Assembly: GCF_009720745.1 (NCBI RefSeq)
Contig: NZ_WNKX01000006.1
Location: 62,001 to 126,000, forward strand
Reading direction: 5' to 3'
DNA length: 64,000 bases
Origin: Massilia eburnea
GTDB lineage: Bacteria > Pseudomonadota > Gammaproteobacteria > Burkholderiales > Burkholderiaceae_D
Shown here: in pieces, positions 30,032 to 38,543 of the stretch
Position numbering within the stretch: the stretch's first letter is position 1
How the letters are laid out: each line of letters starts with the position of its first letter
The notes under the pieces: model-generated
Databases searched by the model: none
Told to the model about the DNA's origin: nothing
Seen by the model: the letters and a program-made list of their open reading frames with translations, nothing else
Made by a program: the position numbers and the translations under genes

Positions 30032-31906
30032 ATGAAACAGATAGAGGCAGACCCAAAAGCCAACCGTTCCGCCTTTGCCGACGGACCGCGCCTGCTGGGC
30101 GATATCGGCGCTACTCACGCCCGCCTGGCCCTGCAAACGGCCCCCGGTGAATTCAAAGCCGTCCGCGTCCTGCAATGCGACGACTTCACGGGCATCGTCC
30201 CTCTGCTGCGCAGCTACCTGGCGGATCACGGCGACATCAGCCTCAATCACGGCGCGCTGGCGCTGGCTAACCCGGTGCACGGCGATTTCATTCGCATGAC
30301 CAACCGCGATTGGCAGTTCTCCACCGACGAAGTACGGCGTGAACTGGGTCTGCACACCCTGCTGGTGGTGAACGACTTCACCGCCCTGGCGATGGCGATC
30401 CCCGGCTTCAAGGCCGAAGACCTGATGCAGGTCGGCGGCGGCGCCCCGGCGCAGAATTCCGTGATCGGCGTGCTCGGTCCCGGCACTGGCCTGGGCTGCT
30501 CCGGCGTGATCCCCACCACCGACGGTTTCGTCACCCTCGGTTCGGAAGGCGGCCACACCAACTTCGCTCCTGCCGACGAGCGCGAATACGCGATCCTGCA
30601 ATACGCCTGGCAAACCTGGCCGCACGTTTCCAACGAGCGCCTGATCTCCGGCCCCGGCATGGAAATCATCTACCGCGCCCTGGCGCGCCGCAACGGCCTG
30701 AATGTACGCGACCTGACCTCGCAGCAAATCATCGCCGGCGCGATGAAGGACAAGAACGAACTTTGTATCGAAGTGCTGGAATGCTTCTGCGCCATGCTGG
30801 GCGGCGCGGCGGCCAACCTGGCGGTGACGCTGGGCTCCTTCGGCGGCATTTTCATCGGCGGCGGCATCGTGCCGCGCATGGGCGAATGGTTCAGGGAGTC
30901 GCCGTTCCGCACCCGCTTTGAAGCCAAGGGCCGCTTCTCGTCCTACCTGGCCGAAATTCCGACCTATGTAATCACCGCGCCGAACCCTGCGTTCTACGGC
31001 GTCGCCACCATTTTGTCCGAACACCTGCGCGGCCGCACCGGCGCCAACACACTGATGGAACGCGTACAGTCGCTCAAATCGGAACTGACGCCGGCCGAGC
31101 AGCGCGTGGCGCAGCTGGTGATCGAGCAACCGCGCCTGGTGCTGAATGAGCCGATTGCCGACATCGCCCGCCTGGCGGAAGTGTCGCAGCCGACCGTGAT
31201 CCGCTTCTGCCGCTCGCTCGGCTTCCAGGGCCTGGCCGACTTCAAGCTTAAATTCGCCTCCAGCCTGACCGGCGCCATTCCCGTGCGCCACAGCCAGGTG
31301 CGCGTGTCAGACAGTACGCACGACCTGAGCGCCAAGGTGATCGACAACACCGTTTCCGCCATTCTCAAGTTCCGCGACCAGATGGACGTGCACTCGCTGG
31401 ACCGCGCGATTGAGCTGCTGTCGCGCGCCAAGAAGGTCGAGTTCTACGCCATGGGCAACTCGCGCGTGGTGGCGCTGGATGGCCAGCACAAGTTCTTCCG
31501 CTTCCGCATCCCGACCGCGGCGTATGGCGATTCGCACCTGTTCAAGCTGGCCGCCGAGTTGCTGAAACCGGGTGACGTGGTGATTGCGATCTCCAACTCC
31601 GGCAAGCTGCCGGAACTGCTGGAAGCCGTGGAATCAGCCCGCAATGCCGGCGCCGACGTAATCGCCATCACCAGCAGCCAGTCGCCGCTGGCCAAGAAAG
31701 CCACGGTCTGCCTGGCGGTCGACCACTCGGAAGACAGCAGCACCTTCCTGTCGATGATCTCGCGCATCCTGCAGCTGCTGCTGATCGACGTGCTGTCGGT
31801 CGGCATATCGCTGGACGCGCAGAACGCCGAGCTGGTCCTGGAGCACAAGGCCAACGGCGTGGTGCAGGAAAGCCGCCGCCTGCAGATCTCCCACCTCGAT
31901 AACTAG
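30032..31906 (+). CDS. glk: Fused glucokinase and RpiR/HexR-type transcriptional regulator
   Basis: A 624-residue two-part protein. Residues 18-335 are a glucokinase: phosphate loop GDIGATHARLAL (23-34), catalytic base D115 in VVNDFTALA, VLGPGTGLGCS (147-157), and the SEGGHTNFAP substrate loop (171-180). Residues 345-415 are an RpiR-type HTH (LTPAEQRVAQLVIEQP, then EVSQPTVIRFCRSLGFQG). Residues 455-600 are a SIS sugar-phosphate sensor (YAMGNSRVVALDGQHKF, AISNSGKLPELLE). Such fusions are known in Burkholderiales as bifunctional glucokinase/regulators. The enzyme makes glucose 6-phosphate from the glucose released upstream; the C-terminal half could sense a downstream phosphosugar (KDPG for HexR). 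Position and motif shape make it the best candidate for binding the TGTAG palindromes, but its own upstream region has no copy. Confidence 0.95.
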   Translation: MKQIEADPKANRSAFADGPRLLGDIGATHARLALQTAPGEFKAVRVLQCDDFTGIVPLLRSYLADHGDISLNHGALALANPVHGDFIRMTNRDWQFSTDEVRRELGLHTLLVVNDFTALAMAIPGFKAEDLMQVGGGAPAQNSVIGVLGPGTGLGCSGVIPTTDGFVTLGSEGGHTNFAPADEREYAILQYAWQTWPHVSNERLISGPGMEIIYRALARRNGLNVRDLTSQQIIAGAMKDKNELCIEVLECFCAMLGGAAANLAVTLGSFGGIFIGGGIVPRMGEWFRESPFRTRFEAKGRFSSYLAEIPTYVITAPNPAFYGVATILSEHLRGRTGANTLMERVQSLKSELTPAEQRVAQLVIEQPRLVLNEPIADIARLAEVSQPTVIRFCRSLGFQGLADFKLKFASSLTGAIPVRHSQVRVSDSTHDLSAKVIDNTVSAILKFRDQMDVHSLDRAIELLSRAKKVEFYAMGNSRVVALDGQHKFFRFRIPTAAYGDSHLFKLAAELLKPGDVVIAISNSGKLPELLEAVESARNAGADVIAITSSQSPLAKKATVCLAVDHSEDSSTFLSMISRILQLLLIDVLSVGISLDAQNAELVLEHKANGVVQESRRLQISHLDN

Positions 31907-31953
31907 AAAAAGGGGCAGAAAAAGGGGTACGTCCCCTTTTTCTGCCCCTTTTT
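31907..31953. repeat. 47-bp perfect hairpin, GGGGTACGTCCCC family, acting as terminator
   Basis: Arms of 21 bp (A-runs alternating with GGGGCAG and GGGG) around a TACGT centre begin directly after the glk-rpiR TAG stop. T-runs on both sides make it a strong bidirectional terminator between two convergent genes. The core AAAAGGGGTACGTCCCCTTTT recurs at 54968-55002. Confidence 0.85.
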
Positions 31954-31966
31954 CTGCCGCCGGCTT

Positions 31967-33274
31967 TCAAAACAGGTCCCGCATTTGGTAATAAAGCATC
32001 CCGAGCACCAGGGCCGGGGTGCGCAGCAGTGTGCCGCCGGGGAAGGGGGCGTGCTTCACCTTTGCGAAGATGTCGAAGCGTTCGGCCTGGCCGGCGATCG
32101 CTTCGGCGACCAGCAGCCCCGCCATGCCGGTGAATGCCAAGCCGTGCCCGGAAAAGCCCTGCAGGTAGTAGATGTTGTGCCCGACCCGCCCCAGGTCGGG
32201 GGCGCGGTTCATGCTGATGTCGATGAAGCCGCCCCACGCATATTCAATGCCCACGTCCGCCAGTTGCGGGAATACCGCCACCATGCGGCGCCGGATGCGT
32301 TCCACCAGATTGGCCGGCGTCGTGCCGCTGTAGCTGTCGCCGGCGCCGAACAGCAGGCGGTTGTCGGCGCTGAAGCGAAAGTAGTCGAGCACGAAATTGG
32401 TGTCCGATACGGCGCTGCGGCGCGGCAGCAGGCTGTCCGCATGCGCTTGCGTCAATGGCTCTGTGGCCACGATATAGGTCCCGACGGGCATGATGCGCGC
32501 GCTTACCTGCGGCACCAGGTCGCCATATTCGGCGAGATAGACATTCGCCGCCAGCACCACGAATCGCGCGGCCACTTGGCCTTGCGCGGTGTGTACCAGT
32601 GCGGTGGCGCCGCGTTCCAGCAGGAACACCGGTGAATCTTCGAACACGCGCACGCCAGCCGACATGGCGGCGCGGCCCAGGCCCAGCGTGTATTTGAGGG
32701 GATGAATGTGGCCGCCATGCATATCCGCCACGCCGGCATGGAAGCGCGGGCTGTCGATCCAGCGGCCGATCTCCTGCGGCGTTATCCAGTGCAGCGGATA
32801 GTCATACGCCGTTTCCACATGCCGCCCCCAAGTTTCGAGCGCGCGCATCTTGTTTGCCTTGACCGCAAGGCTCAGGGCGCCGGGCCGGTAGTCGCAGTCG
32901 ATGCTGTATTTGTCGATACGCCGGCGCAGCAGCTCTACGCCGGCCACCGATATGTCCCAGGCGCGGCGCGCATCCTCTCGTGGCAGCTGGCGCGCAATGG
33001 CTTGTTCGCCGTCGTTGCCGAAGCCGGGCAGGACCTGGCCGCCATTGCGGCCGGAGGCGCCCCAGCCCAGGCGCTGCGCTTCCAGCAGCACCACGGAGTA
33101 GCCGCGTTCCGCCAGGTCCAGTGCAGCCGACAAGCCGGCCAGCCCACCGCCAACCACGCAGACGTCGGCGCTGGTGTTGCCTCTTAAGGGCGGCATGGCG
33201 GCCGCGCGCTGCACGCTCGCTTCGTAGTAGGAGTTCTCGATAACGCCCAGTTCCTTGCGCAGCAGCGTGCCCAT
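31967..33274 (-). CDS. FAD-dependent amine oxidase (gamma-glutamylputrescine oxidase-like)
   Basis: A 435-residue DAO-family flavoprotein. The FAD-binding motif VCVVGGGLAGLSAALDLAERG (about 38-58) is followed by LLEAQRLGWGASGRNGGQVLPGFG, the pattern of PuuB and related oxidases. A C-terminal FAD contact is YLQGFSGHGLAFTGMAG. The family oxidises gamma-glutamylputrescine, other polyamine derivatives or N-methyl amino acids. It begins one base after the homospermidine synthase stop, so the two form an operon and a polyamine substrate is likely. No other puu genes are nearby. Confidence 0.85.
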   Translation of the reverse strand: MGTLLRKELGVIENSYYEASVQRAAAMPPLRGNTSADVCVVGGGLAGLSAALDLAERGYSVVLLEAQRLGWGASGRNGGQVLPGFGNDGEQAIARQLPREDARRAWDISVAGVELLRRRIDKYSIDCDYRPGALSLAVKANKMRALETWGRHVETAYDYPLHWITPQEIGRWIDSPRFHAGVADMHGGHIHPLKYTLGLGRAAMSAGVRVFEDSPVFLLERGATALVHTAQGQVAARFVVLAANVYLAEYGDLVPQVSARIMPVGTYIVATEPLTQAHADSLLPRRSAVSDTNFVLDYFRFSADNRLLFGAGDSYSGTTPANLVERIRRRMVAVFPQLADVGIEYAWGGFIDISMNRAPDLGRVGHNIYYLQGFSGHGLAFTGMAGLLVAEAIAGQAERFDIFAKVKHAPFPGGTLLRTPALVLGMLYYQMRDLF

Positions 33275-33275
33275 G

Positions 33276-34694
33276 TCAGCTGACGCGGAAATTCACGAAT
33301 TGCCACGGATCGTCCAGGTCCCGCGGTTCGTCGAAAAGTTCGCTGCGTTCCTTGAGTGGCGTCCAGTCGCCATACACGCCGGCCAGTTCGCCGAGGTAGG
33401 GCGCGGCAACCTCCATCACCAGCTGGTCGTCGATATCGTCCGGCTCCACCACGCCGCAATCGGGGTTGCGCACCGCCCATACCATGCCGCCCAGGATGCC
33501 CGCCACCACTTGCAGCGAGGTGGCGGAATTGTGCGGCGCCAAGGCGCGCGCCTGCTCAATGGTCAGGCGTGAGCCAAACCAGTAAGCGCCTTTGGGATTA
33601 CCCATCAGGAGCACGCCCAGTTCATCCATGCCGCTGCAGATTTCCTTGCCGAGGATGCGCTGCCGGTTCTGCTGCTTCCAGTTCTTGCCGGCCACCTCGT
33701 GCAGCGACAGCACGGCGTCGTCGCAAGGGTGGTAGGCGTAGTGCACGGTGGGGCGGTACACCACCTCGTTGTTCTCCCTCAGCGTCAGGTGGTCGGCGAT
33801 GGAGATCGATTCGGCGTGCGTGACAAGGAAGCCGTGATAGGGCCCCTCCAGCGGCGTCCAGCTGCGCACGCGGGTGGCGATGCCTGGCCGCTGCAGATAG
33901 ATGGCGGCATCGCTGCCGTAGCCGTGGCGCGCGGCGTCTGCCGGCCAGTGCTTTTCGTGGCTGCCCCAGCCCAGTTCCGCCGGCTGCAGGCCTTCGCTTA
34001 CAAACCCGTCCACCGACCAGGTGTTGACGAATTCGTCGCGCTCCTTGCGGCGCTGGGAGATCTGCGTGTCGCGTTCTGCGATGTGGATCACCTTGATCTG
34101 CAGCTTTTGCGCCAGCTTGGCCCAGTCTTCGTAACAGGTGGGCCGCTCCACTTCGAGGTGCTGGTCGCGCGCCATATTGATCAGCGCCTGTTTCACCAGC
34201 ACCGAAGCGAGGCCGGGATTGGCGCCCTGCGTTGCCACGGCCGTGGCGCCGTGGCGTTTGTCGAGGCGGAAGGCCAGCACCGCCTCGCGCAGCGCGTAAT
34301 TGGAGCGCTGCGACAGCGTTAGCTGCTCGTCCTCGTAAAAGCCCTTCCACGGTTCGGTGCAGGTGTCGAGGTACAGGATGCCGCGCCGCCAGCAATAGCG
34401 GATCAGGTCCAGGCTCGACACGTCCACCGACAGGTTGAGCAGGAAATCGCCTTCCTGCAGCAGCGGGTCGAGGATGCTCTCGACATTGCCCGCCCGTAGC
34501 GGCGTGGCTTCGAATGCGACCCCATATTCCTCGGCGATGCCGCTGGTGTCCGGTACCCGCGACACCACGGTGATTTGCGATGGCTCCAGCGCGAAATGGC
34601 GCAACAGCAGCGGCAGGGCGGCCTGCCCGATGCTGCCGAAACCGAGCATGACCAAGCGCCCCGGCAGCGCGCCGTATTTTTGATCTGTATTCAT
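33276..34694 (-). CDS. hss: Homospermidine synthase
   Basis: A 472-residue cytoplasmic enzyme with the NAD-binding start RLVMLGFGSIGQAALPLLLRH and the family block NLSVDVSSLDLIRYCWRRGILYLDTCTEPW (motif split: NLSVDVSS, then YLDTCTEPW about 105-120). It also has GATAVATQGANPGLAS and YHPCDDAVLSLHEVAGKNW. The enzyme makes homospermidine from two putrescines (or spermidine plus putrescine), using NAD as a redox prosthetic group. The start at 34694 has AGGAGG five bases upstream; the GTG two codons earlier is less likely. It heads the two-gene operon with the FAD oxidase and is divergent from the PadR gene. Confidence 0.9.
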   Translation of the reverse strand: MNTDQKYGALPGRLVMLGFGSIGQAALPLLLRHFALEPSQITVVSRVPDTSGIAEEYGVAFEATPLRAGNVESILDPLLQEGDFLLNLSVDVSSLDLIRYCWRRGILYLDTCTEPWKGFYEDEQLTLSQRSNYALREAVLAFRLDKRHGATAVATQGANPGLASVLVKQALINMARDQHLEVERPTCYEDWAKLAQKLQIKVIHIAERDTQISQRRKERDEFVNTWSVDGFVSEGLQPAELGWGSHEKHWPADAARHGYGSDAAIYLQRPGIATRVRSWTPLEGPYHGFLVTHAESISIADHLTLRENNEVVYRPTVHYAYHPCDDAVLSLHEVAGKNWKQQNRQRILGKEICSGMDELGVLLMGNPKGAYWFGSRLTIEQARALAPHNSATSLQVVAGILGGMVWAVRNPDCGVVEPDDIDDQLVMEVAAPYLGELAGVYGDWTPLKERSELFDEPRDLDDPWQFVNFRVS

Positions 34695-34790
34695 CCCCAC
34701 CTCCTGGTGAGGCCCATTGTGTGACGCCGCTCACTCGGCTTCCATGCGTGATTTAACATTTCAAGCGGCTTGCATTCCTTCAAAAATGAG

Positions 34791-34837
34791 TTAAGATATG
34801 TCTTAATAAGATATGTCTTAAGTCGATATATCTTAAC
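34791..34837. promoter_or_regulatory. Three tandem PadR-type operators
   Basis: TTAAGA-TATG-TCTTAA (34791-34806) is followed at once by a second copy (34806-34821, core TAAGA-TATG-TCTTA) and a degenerate third (34822-34837, GATATATCTTAA). The period is about 15-16 bp. They end 16 bp before the PadR start codon, which points to autoregulation; hss is divergent and 97 bp away on the other side. Confidence 0.75.
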
Positions 34838-34853
34838 TATCGAGGAGAAAGCC

Positions 34854-35384
34854 ATGTTCCATTTTTTCCGCGGCCATCACCGGCTGCACCATGAACACCA
34901 CCATCACCAGCGCGGCGGCGGCGGCGGTCGCGGCCCGAAGATGTTCGACGCCGGCGCCATGCGCTACGTCGTGCTGCAGCTGATCGCCGACAAGCCGCGC
35001 CACGGCTACGAAATCATCAAGGAGCTGGAAACCCTCACCGGCGGCAGCTACTCCCCCAGCCCGGGCGCGATCTACCCCCTGCTGTCGATGATGGCCGATA
35101 TGGGCCAGGTGGACATCATCAAGGAAGGCAACAAGAAGCTGTATTCGATCCTGCCGGAAGGGCAGCAGTTCCTCGACGAGAACCGCAATATGGTGGACGC
35201 CTACATGGCGCGCCTGGTGGAAAACGCCCGCGGCGAGGATGGCGGCGACCTGCGTACCTTGATGCATGCCTTGAAAGACGCCGTCATCACTCGTGGCCGG
35301 GGGCCGCGGACCAGCCGCGAGCACGTTGAAGCGATTCGCGCTATCCTCAGGCGCGCAATCAACGACATTAACCAACTCAGTTGA
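34854..35384 (+). CDS. PadR-family regulator with His/Gly-rich N-terminus (YqjI-like)
   Basis: A 176-residue protein. The first 30 residues are His- and Gly-rich (FHFFRGHHRLHHEHHHHQRG, then a Gly run), followed by the PadR winged helix (MRYVVLQLIADKPRHGYEIIKELETLTGGSYSPSPGAIYPLLSMM, in pieces at about 40-85) and a helical dimer domain. E. coli YqjI has the same design and senses nickel/iron through its His-rich tail; a metal-sensing role here is inferred. AGGAGA is five bases before the ATG at 34854; the longer frame from 34770 would run through the operators and is rejected. It is followed after 10 bp by an MFS exporter. Confidence 0.88.
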   Translation: MFHFFRGHHRLHHEHHHHQRGGGGGRGPKMFDAGAMRYVVLQLIADKPRHGYEIIKELETLTGGSYSPSPGAIYPLLSMMADMGQVDIIKEGNKKLYSILPEGQQFLDENRNMVDAYMARLVENARGEDGGDLRTLMHALKDAVITRGRGPRTSREHVEAIRAILRRAINDINQLS

Positions 35385-35394
35385 TCACACCCTG

Positions 35395-36630
35395 ATGACA
35401 CAAACACTATCCCCTCAACGCGAGCGTACAGTCCTGTGGCTGCTGGCGTTCATTCAGTTCACCGTGATCATGGACTTCATGGTCATGATGCCGCTCGCCC
35501 CGCAATTGATGCGGGCCTTCTCGATCAGCGCCGCCCAGGTCTCCGGCGCCGTATCGGCCTACGCCTGGTGCGCCGGACTTTCCGGCCTGCTGGCGGCGAC
35601 GTACGCCGACCGCTTCGACAGGAAGAAGCTGCAGCTGACGGTCTTCATGCTGTTCAACCTGTCCAACCTGGCCTGCGCGCTGGCGCCGAACTTCCACGTG
35701 CTGGTGCTGTCGCGCGCTTTCGCCGGCATGACGGGCGGCGTGCTGGGGGCGATCAGCATGTCGATCATCGCCGACCTGATTCCGCAGGAACGCCGTGGCG
35801 CCGCCACCGGTGTCGTGATGACGTCCTTCAGCATGGCGGCCATTGCCGGCGTGCCGATCGGCGTCATGCTGGGCGCCCACTTCGGCTGGCAATCGCCGTT
35901 CTACCTGCTGGTGGTGCTGTCGATGCTGGTCTGGCTGGTGGCAACGCGCTCGCTTCCTTCGATGACCGCGCACTTGGCCAATGCACCGGTGCCGCTGGCG
36001 CGCGTGCTGCCCGAGCTGTTCGGCCTGTTTACGGTGGGCGCTCACCTGCGCGGCTTCCTCCTGACCTTCCTGGTCACGGTCAGCGGCATGATGGTGATCC
36101 CCTTCATCTCGCCGATGCTGGTGGGGAACCTCGGCATAGCGCCGGCGCAAATCAGCTATGTCTACCTATGCGGCGGCATTGCGACCCTGTTCAGTTCACG
36201 CCTGATCGGCAGCTGGTCGGACCGCGCAGGCAAACAGTACGTGTTCCGCTGGATGGCCCTGTTCTCGATTGCGCCGACCCTGTTCATGACCCACATGCCG
36301 CAGCTGCCGCTGCTGCTGGTCATGCTGTTCTTCCCATTCTTCATGGTGGCGATGTCGGGACGCTTCGTGCCGCTGCAGGCGCTGCTGACCACCATTCCCG
36401 AGCCGCAGAAACGCGGCGCCTTCCTGAGCGCGAACGCGGCGATCCAGCAGATGGGAACGGGCATCGGCGCCTTTGCCGGCGGGCTGCTGGTGCACACCGA
36501 TGCGGCCGGGCACATCCTCGGCTATGACACCATCGGCCTGATTGCCAGCGCCCTGATGTTCTTCTCGGTGTGGTGGATCGGGCGGGTGCAGGGCGCACCC
36601 GCGGCGCTTACTGCGCGTTCCCCTGCTTGA
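35395..36630 (+). CDS. MFS exporter, DHA1-like
   Basis: A 411-residue carrier with 12 hydrophobic segments. It begins TVLWLLAFIQFTVIMDFMVMMPLAPQLM and has the motif-A loop ATYADRFDRKKLQL and a motif-C-like SMAAIAGVPIGVMLG after TM5, both typical of drug-type antiporters. The start at 35395 follows the PadR stop by 10 bp; the longer frame overlaps padR and is unlikely. PadR-MFS pairs usually control efflux of the inducer; what is exported (drug, metal chelate) is unknown. Its 3' end overlaps the convergent hypothetical gene by 23 bp. Confidence 0.88.
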   Translation: MTQTLSPQRERTVLWLLAFIQFTVIMDFMVMMPLAPQLMRAFSISAAQVSGAVSAYAWCAGLSGLLAATYADRFDRKKLQLTVFMLFNLSNLACALAPNFHVLVLSRAFAGMTGGVLGAISMSIIADLIPQERRGAATGVVMTSFSMAAIAGVPIGVMLGAHFGWQSPFYLLVVLSMLVWLVATRSLPSMTAHLANAPVPLARVLPELFGLFTVGAHLRGFLLTFLVTVSGMMVIPFISPMLVGNLGIAPAQISYVYLCGGIATLFSSRLIGSWSDRAGKQYVFRWMALFSIAPTLFMTHMPQLPLLLVMLFFPFFMVAMSGRFVPLQALLTTIPEPQKRGAFLSANAAIQQMGTGIGAFAGGLLVHTDAAGHILGYDTIGLIASALMFFSVWWIGRVQGAPAALTARSPA

Positions 36631-37228
36631 CCACCAGGTCGAGCAGGCGCTGGCCTTGTTCGAGCACGGACTTGGCCAGCTCGTCGCGCACGATATCGCT
36701 GAAAAAACCTTCCGTCACGCGATTGCCATCCTGGGAGAGGAAGGTAAAACGCAACTGGCCGGCGCCGGGCGCAAAGGCCGGCTTCGGCTGCTTTGCCTTG
36801 ATGAAGGCGGGAATCGCCATCGCCACCAGTGCTTTCGCCTGTTCCGCCACGTCGGGCGGGGCGCCTTCGAAAACGGCGATGCGTCCGGTCTGGTTGATGT
36901 AGCGTACGCGCCCGTCAGCGTAGGCGGCGAGCGTGTCCATGCTGCCATCGAGCGGCACTTCGATCACCACACCCAGTACTTCCGGTGACGGCGGCATGTG
37001 GCCGTTGGCGCGCAGCCATTGCGCCGCCAGCAGGCGCACTCGCGATTCTTCGTTGGGGTCCTGCGCAATGGCTTGCACGACGCGCACATCGGGAGAATCG
37101 CCGAACAACTGGCCTGCATCATCTGCAAACAGCATATTGTGCACGGTGTTCAATTCCTCCGTGCCGTACGGCGCATCAGCGCGAATCTTTGGTTTGGCGC
37201 TGAACGCCGCAAACAACTTCTTGAACAT
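36608..37228 (-). CDS. Conserved hypothetical protein, 206 aa
   Basis: I do not recognise a named family. The protein is soluble, with no signal peptide (MFKKLFAAFSAKPKIRAD). Residues 20-75 look helical and HEAT-like (DVRVVQAIAQDPNEESRVRLLAAQWLRANG), and 80-130 form a beta-rich unit (GVVIEVPLDGSMDTLAAYADGRVRYINQTG). Such proteins sit next to GST or stress genes in related genomes only by my recollection, so no function is given. It lies 3 bp after the GST stop on the same strand, so they are probably co-transcribed. Confidence 0.8.
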   Translation of the reverse strand: MFKKLFAAFSAKPKIRADAPYGTEELNTVHNMLFADDAGQLFGDSPDVRVVQAIAQDPNEESRVRLLAAQWLRANGHMPPSPEVLGVVIEVPLDGSMDTLAAYADGRVRYINQTGRIAVFEGAPPDVAEQAKALVAMAIPAFIKAKQPKPAFAPGAGQLRFTFLSQDGNRVTEGFFSDIVRDELAKSVLEQGQRLLDLVVKQGNAQ

Positions 37229-37231
37229 CTT

Positions 37232-37861
37232 TTACCATCCAGTTAAAGCTTCTGTTTCCGTGATGTGCCGCCAGCTGGGGCGGGCGCGCATCATGTCTGC
37301 ATATTTCTGCAATGCCGGCCAAGCGGTCGCAGGGCGCGGCATATTGCGCGACCAGCGCATGTACATGGCCAGCATCAGGTCCACGCCGGAGAACGTTTCA
37401 CCCAGCAGGTAAGGGCCGTTATCGGCCAGGCGCGCGTCGAGCATCGCCCACATCGATTCGATGCGCAGCTGGATCGCGCTGCGGAACGCCAGGTCTTCGT
37501 CGCTGGCGCCGAGATCGGACGGATAAAACCACAGGCGGAAATTATTGCCAAGGTCATTCGCCAGGGTCACCGCCAGCTCATACCATTCCGCCCGCGCCAG
37601 CGAACCGGCAGGCGGCGCCAGGTTCGAATGCGGGTGGCGATCGGCCAGCATCAGCATGAGGGCCGCCGATTCGTGGAACGGCTTGCCGTCGATGATGAGG
37701 GTTGGAATCTTGCCGCGCGGGTTGAGGCGCAGGTATTCGGGACTGCGCTGCTGGCCGGCGTCCAGGTCGACTTCGACCAGTTCGTAAGGCACGCCAACTT
37801 CCTTCAGCGCCGCGTGCACCGCCAGGCTTGCCGCGCCCTTGCCGTAGTAGAGGGTGTACAT
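37232..37861 (-). CDS. Glutathione S-transferase
   Basis: A 209-residue protein with the thioredoxin-like GST N-domain (MYTLYYGKGAASLAVHAALKEVGVPYELVEVD, RLNPRGKIPTLIIDGKPFHESAALMLMLAD) and an all-helical C-domain (LLGETFSGVDLMLAMYMRW). Residues PHES-like (KPFHESAAL, about 62-69) bind the gamma-glutamyl end of glutathione. It conjugates glutathione to electrophiles; the class is uncertain. It lies between a membrane-anchored hypothetical gene (stop 3 bp upstream) and the 206-aa hypothetical gene, all on the minus strand. Confidence 0.93.
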   Translation of the reverse strand: MYTLYYGKGAASLAVHAALKEVGVPYELVEVDLDAGQQRSPEYLRLNPRGKIPTLIIDGKPFHESAALMLMLADRHPHSNLAPPAGSLARAEWYELAVTLANDLGNNFRLWFYPSDLGASDEDLAFRSAIQLRIESMWAMLDARLADNGPYLLGETFSGVDLMLAMYMRWSRNMPRPATAWPALQKYADMMRARPSWRHITETEALTGW

Positions 37862-37864
37862 GCC

Positions 37865-38332
37865 CTAGTCCTTCACGGTCTTTCGCCATTGATCGAGCGG
37901 CAGCAGGTCGCCGCTGATATCGTCTTCCACCAGGATTTCGCCATCGCTGTAAGACACCAGGAAGCTGGCCATGGCCTGCGCCATATCGTCGCCGTTTTCG
38001 ACGAAGGTGAGCTGGTAGAACGATTTTCCGTTTACCTCGCGCGGCTTGGAATCCGTTTCGATCAAGGCGCCGTGGCGCAAGCCTTCGCTGCGCTTCTCGA
38101 TGACATCGGCCCAGTGTTTTAGTTCAGGCAACGCCATCAGCTTTTCCACCGCCTGCTCACGGCTCACCGTCGCTTTCGCGGCTGGTGCAGCGGCCGTCAA
38201 AGCCGCCGCCGGCGCCATGGCCGGCGCGGGCGCCGCCACAGATTTGTGATTGCTTACATACCAGGCACCGATACTGGCGAGCAGGAGGCCGGCAACGGCG
38301 CCGGCGATGGCGGATTTACGGGTAGAGGACAT
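37865..38332 (-). CDS. Hypothetical membrane-anchored protein, 155 aa
   Basis: No family is recognised. An N-terminal TM helix or uncleaved signal (AIAGAVAGLLLASIGAWYV, 8-26) is followed by an Ala/Pro-rich spacer (33-58). A periplasmic domain of about 95 residues follows, with helix EQAVEKLMALPELKHWADVIEK and strands YQLTFVENGDD and FLVSYSDGEILVEDD. The start at 38332 is chosen because the hydrophobic segment follows at once; the longer frame to 38443 adds a non-signal stretch without ribosome site. It lies 3 bp upstream of the GST gene. Confidence 0.75.
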   Translation of the reverse strand: MSSTRKSAIAGAVAGLLLASIGAWYVSNHKSVAAPAPAMAPAAALTAAAPAAKATVSREQAVEKLMALPELKHWADVIEKRSEGLRHGALIETDSKPREVNGKSFYQLTFVENGDDMAQAMASFLVSYSDGEILVEDDISGDLLPLDQWRKTVKD

Positions 38333-38543
38333 GCGTGGCGCACCCCAGCGGTTAAAGTGCGCCCATACTAACAGATCCAAAACGCCTTTTGTGTCACGCT
38401 GCCCGGCAGCAATTTTGATTCCAATTCTGGCCCATTCTGCCAAATATCGTTTGGGCAGCCAGGTGGCTTACTTCGATGGGTTCGCCCTGAACGGTCCCAG
38501 ATGAGAGCTTACTGTGCTGCGGTTTGCAGCACACGGAGCGAGG

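Noticed and set aside
34770..34854. Upstream start for the PadR gene at 34770
   Set aside because: It would translate through the tandem operators; AGGAGA stands right before the ATG at 34854.
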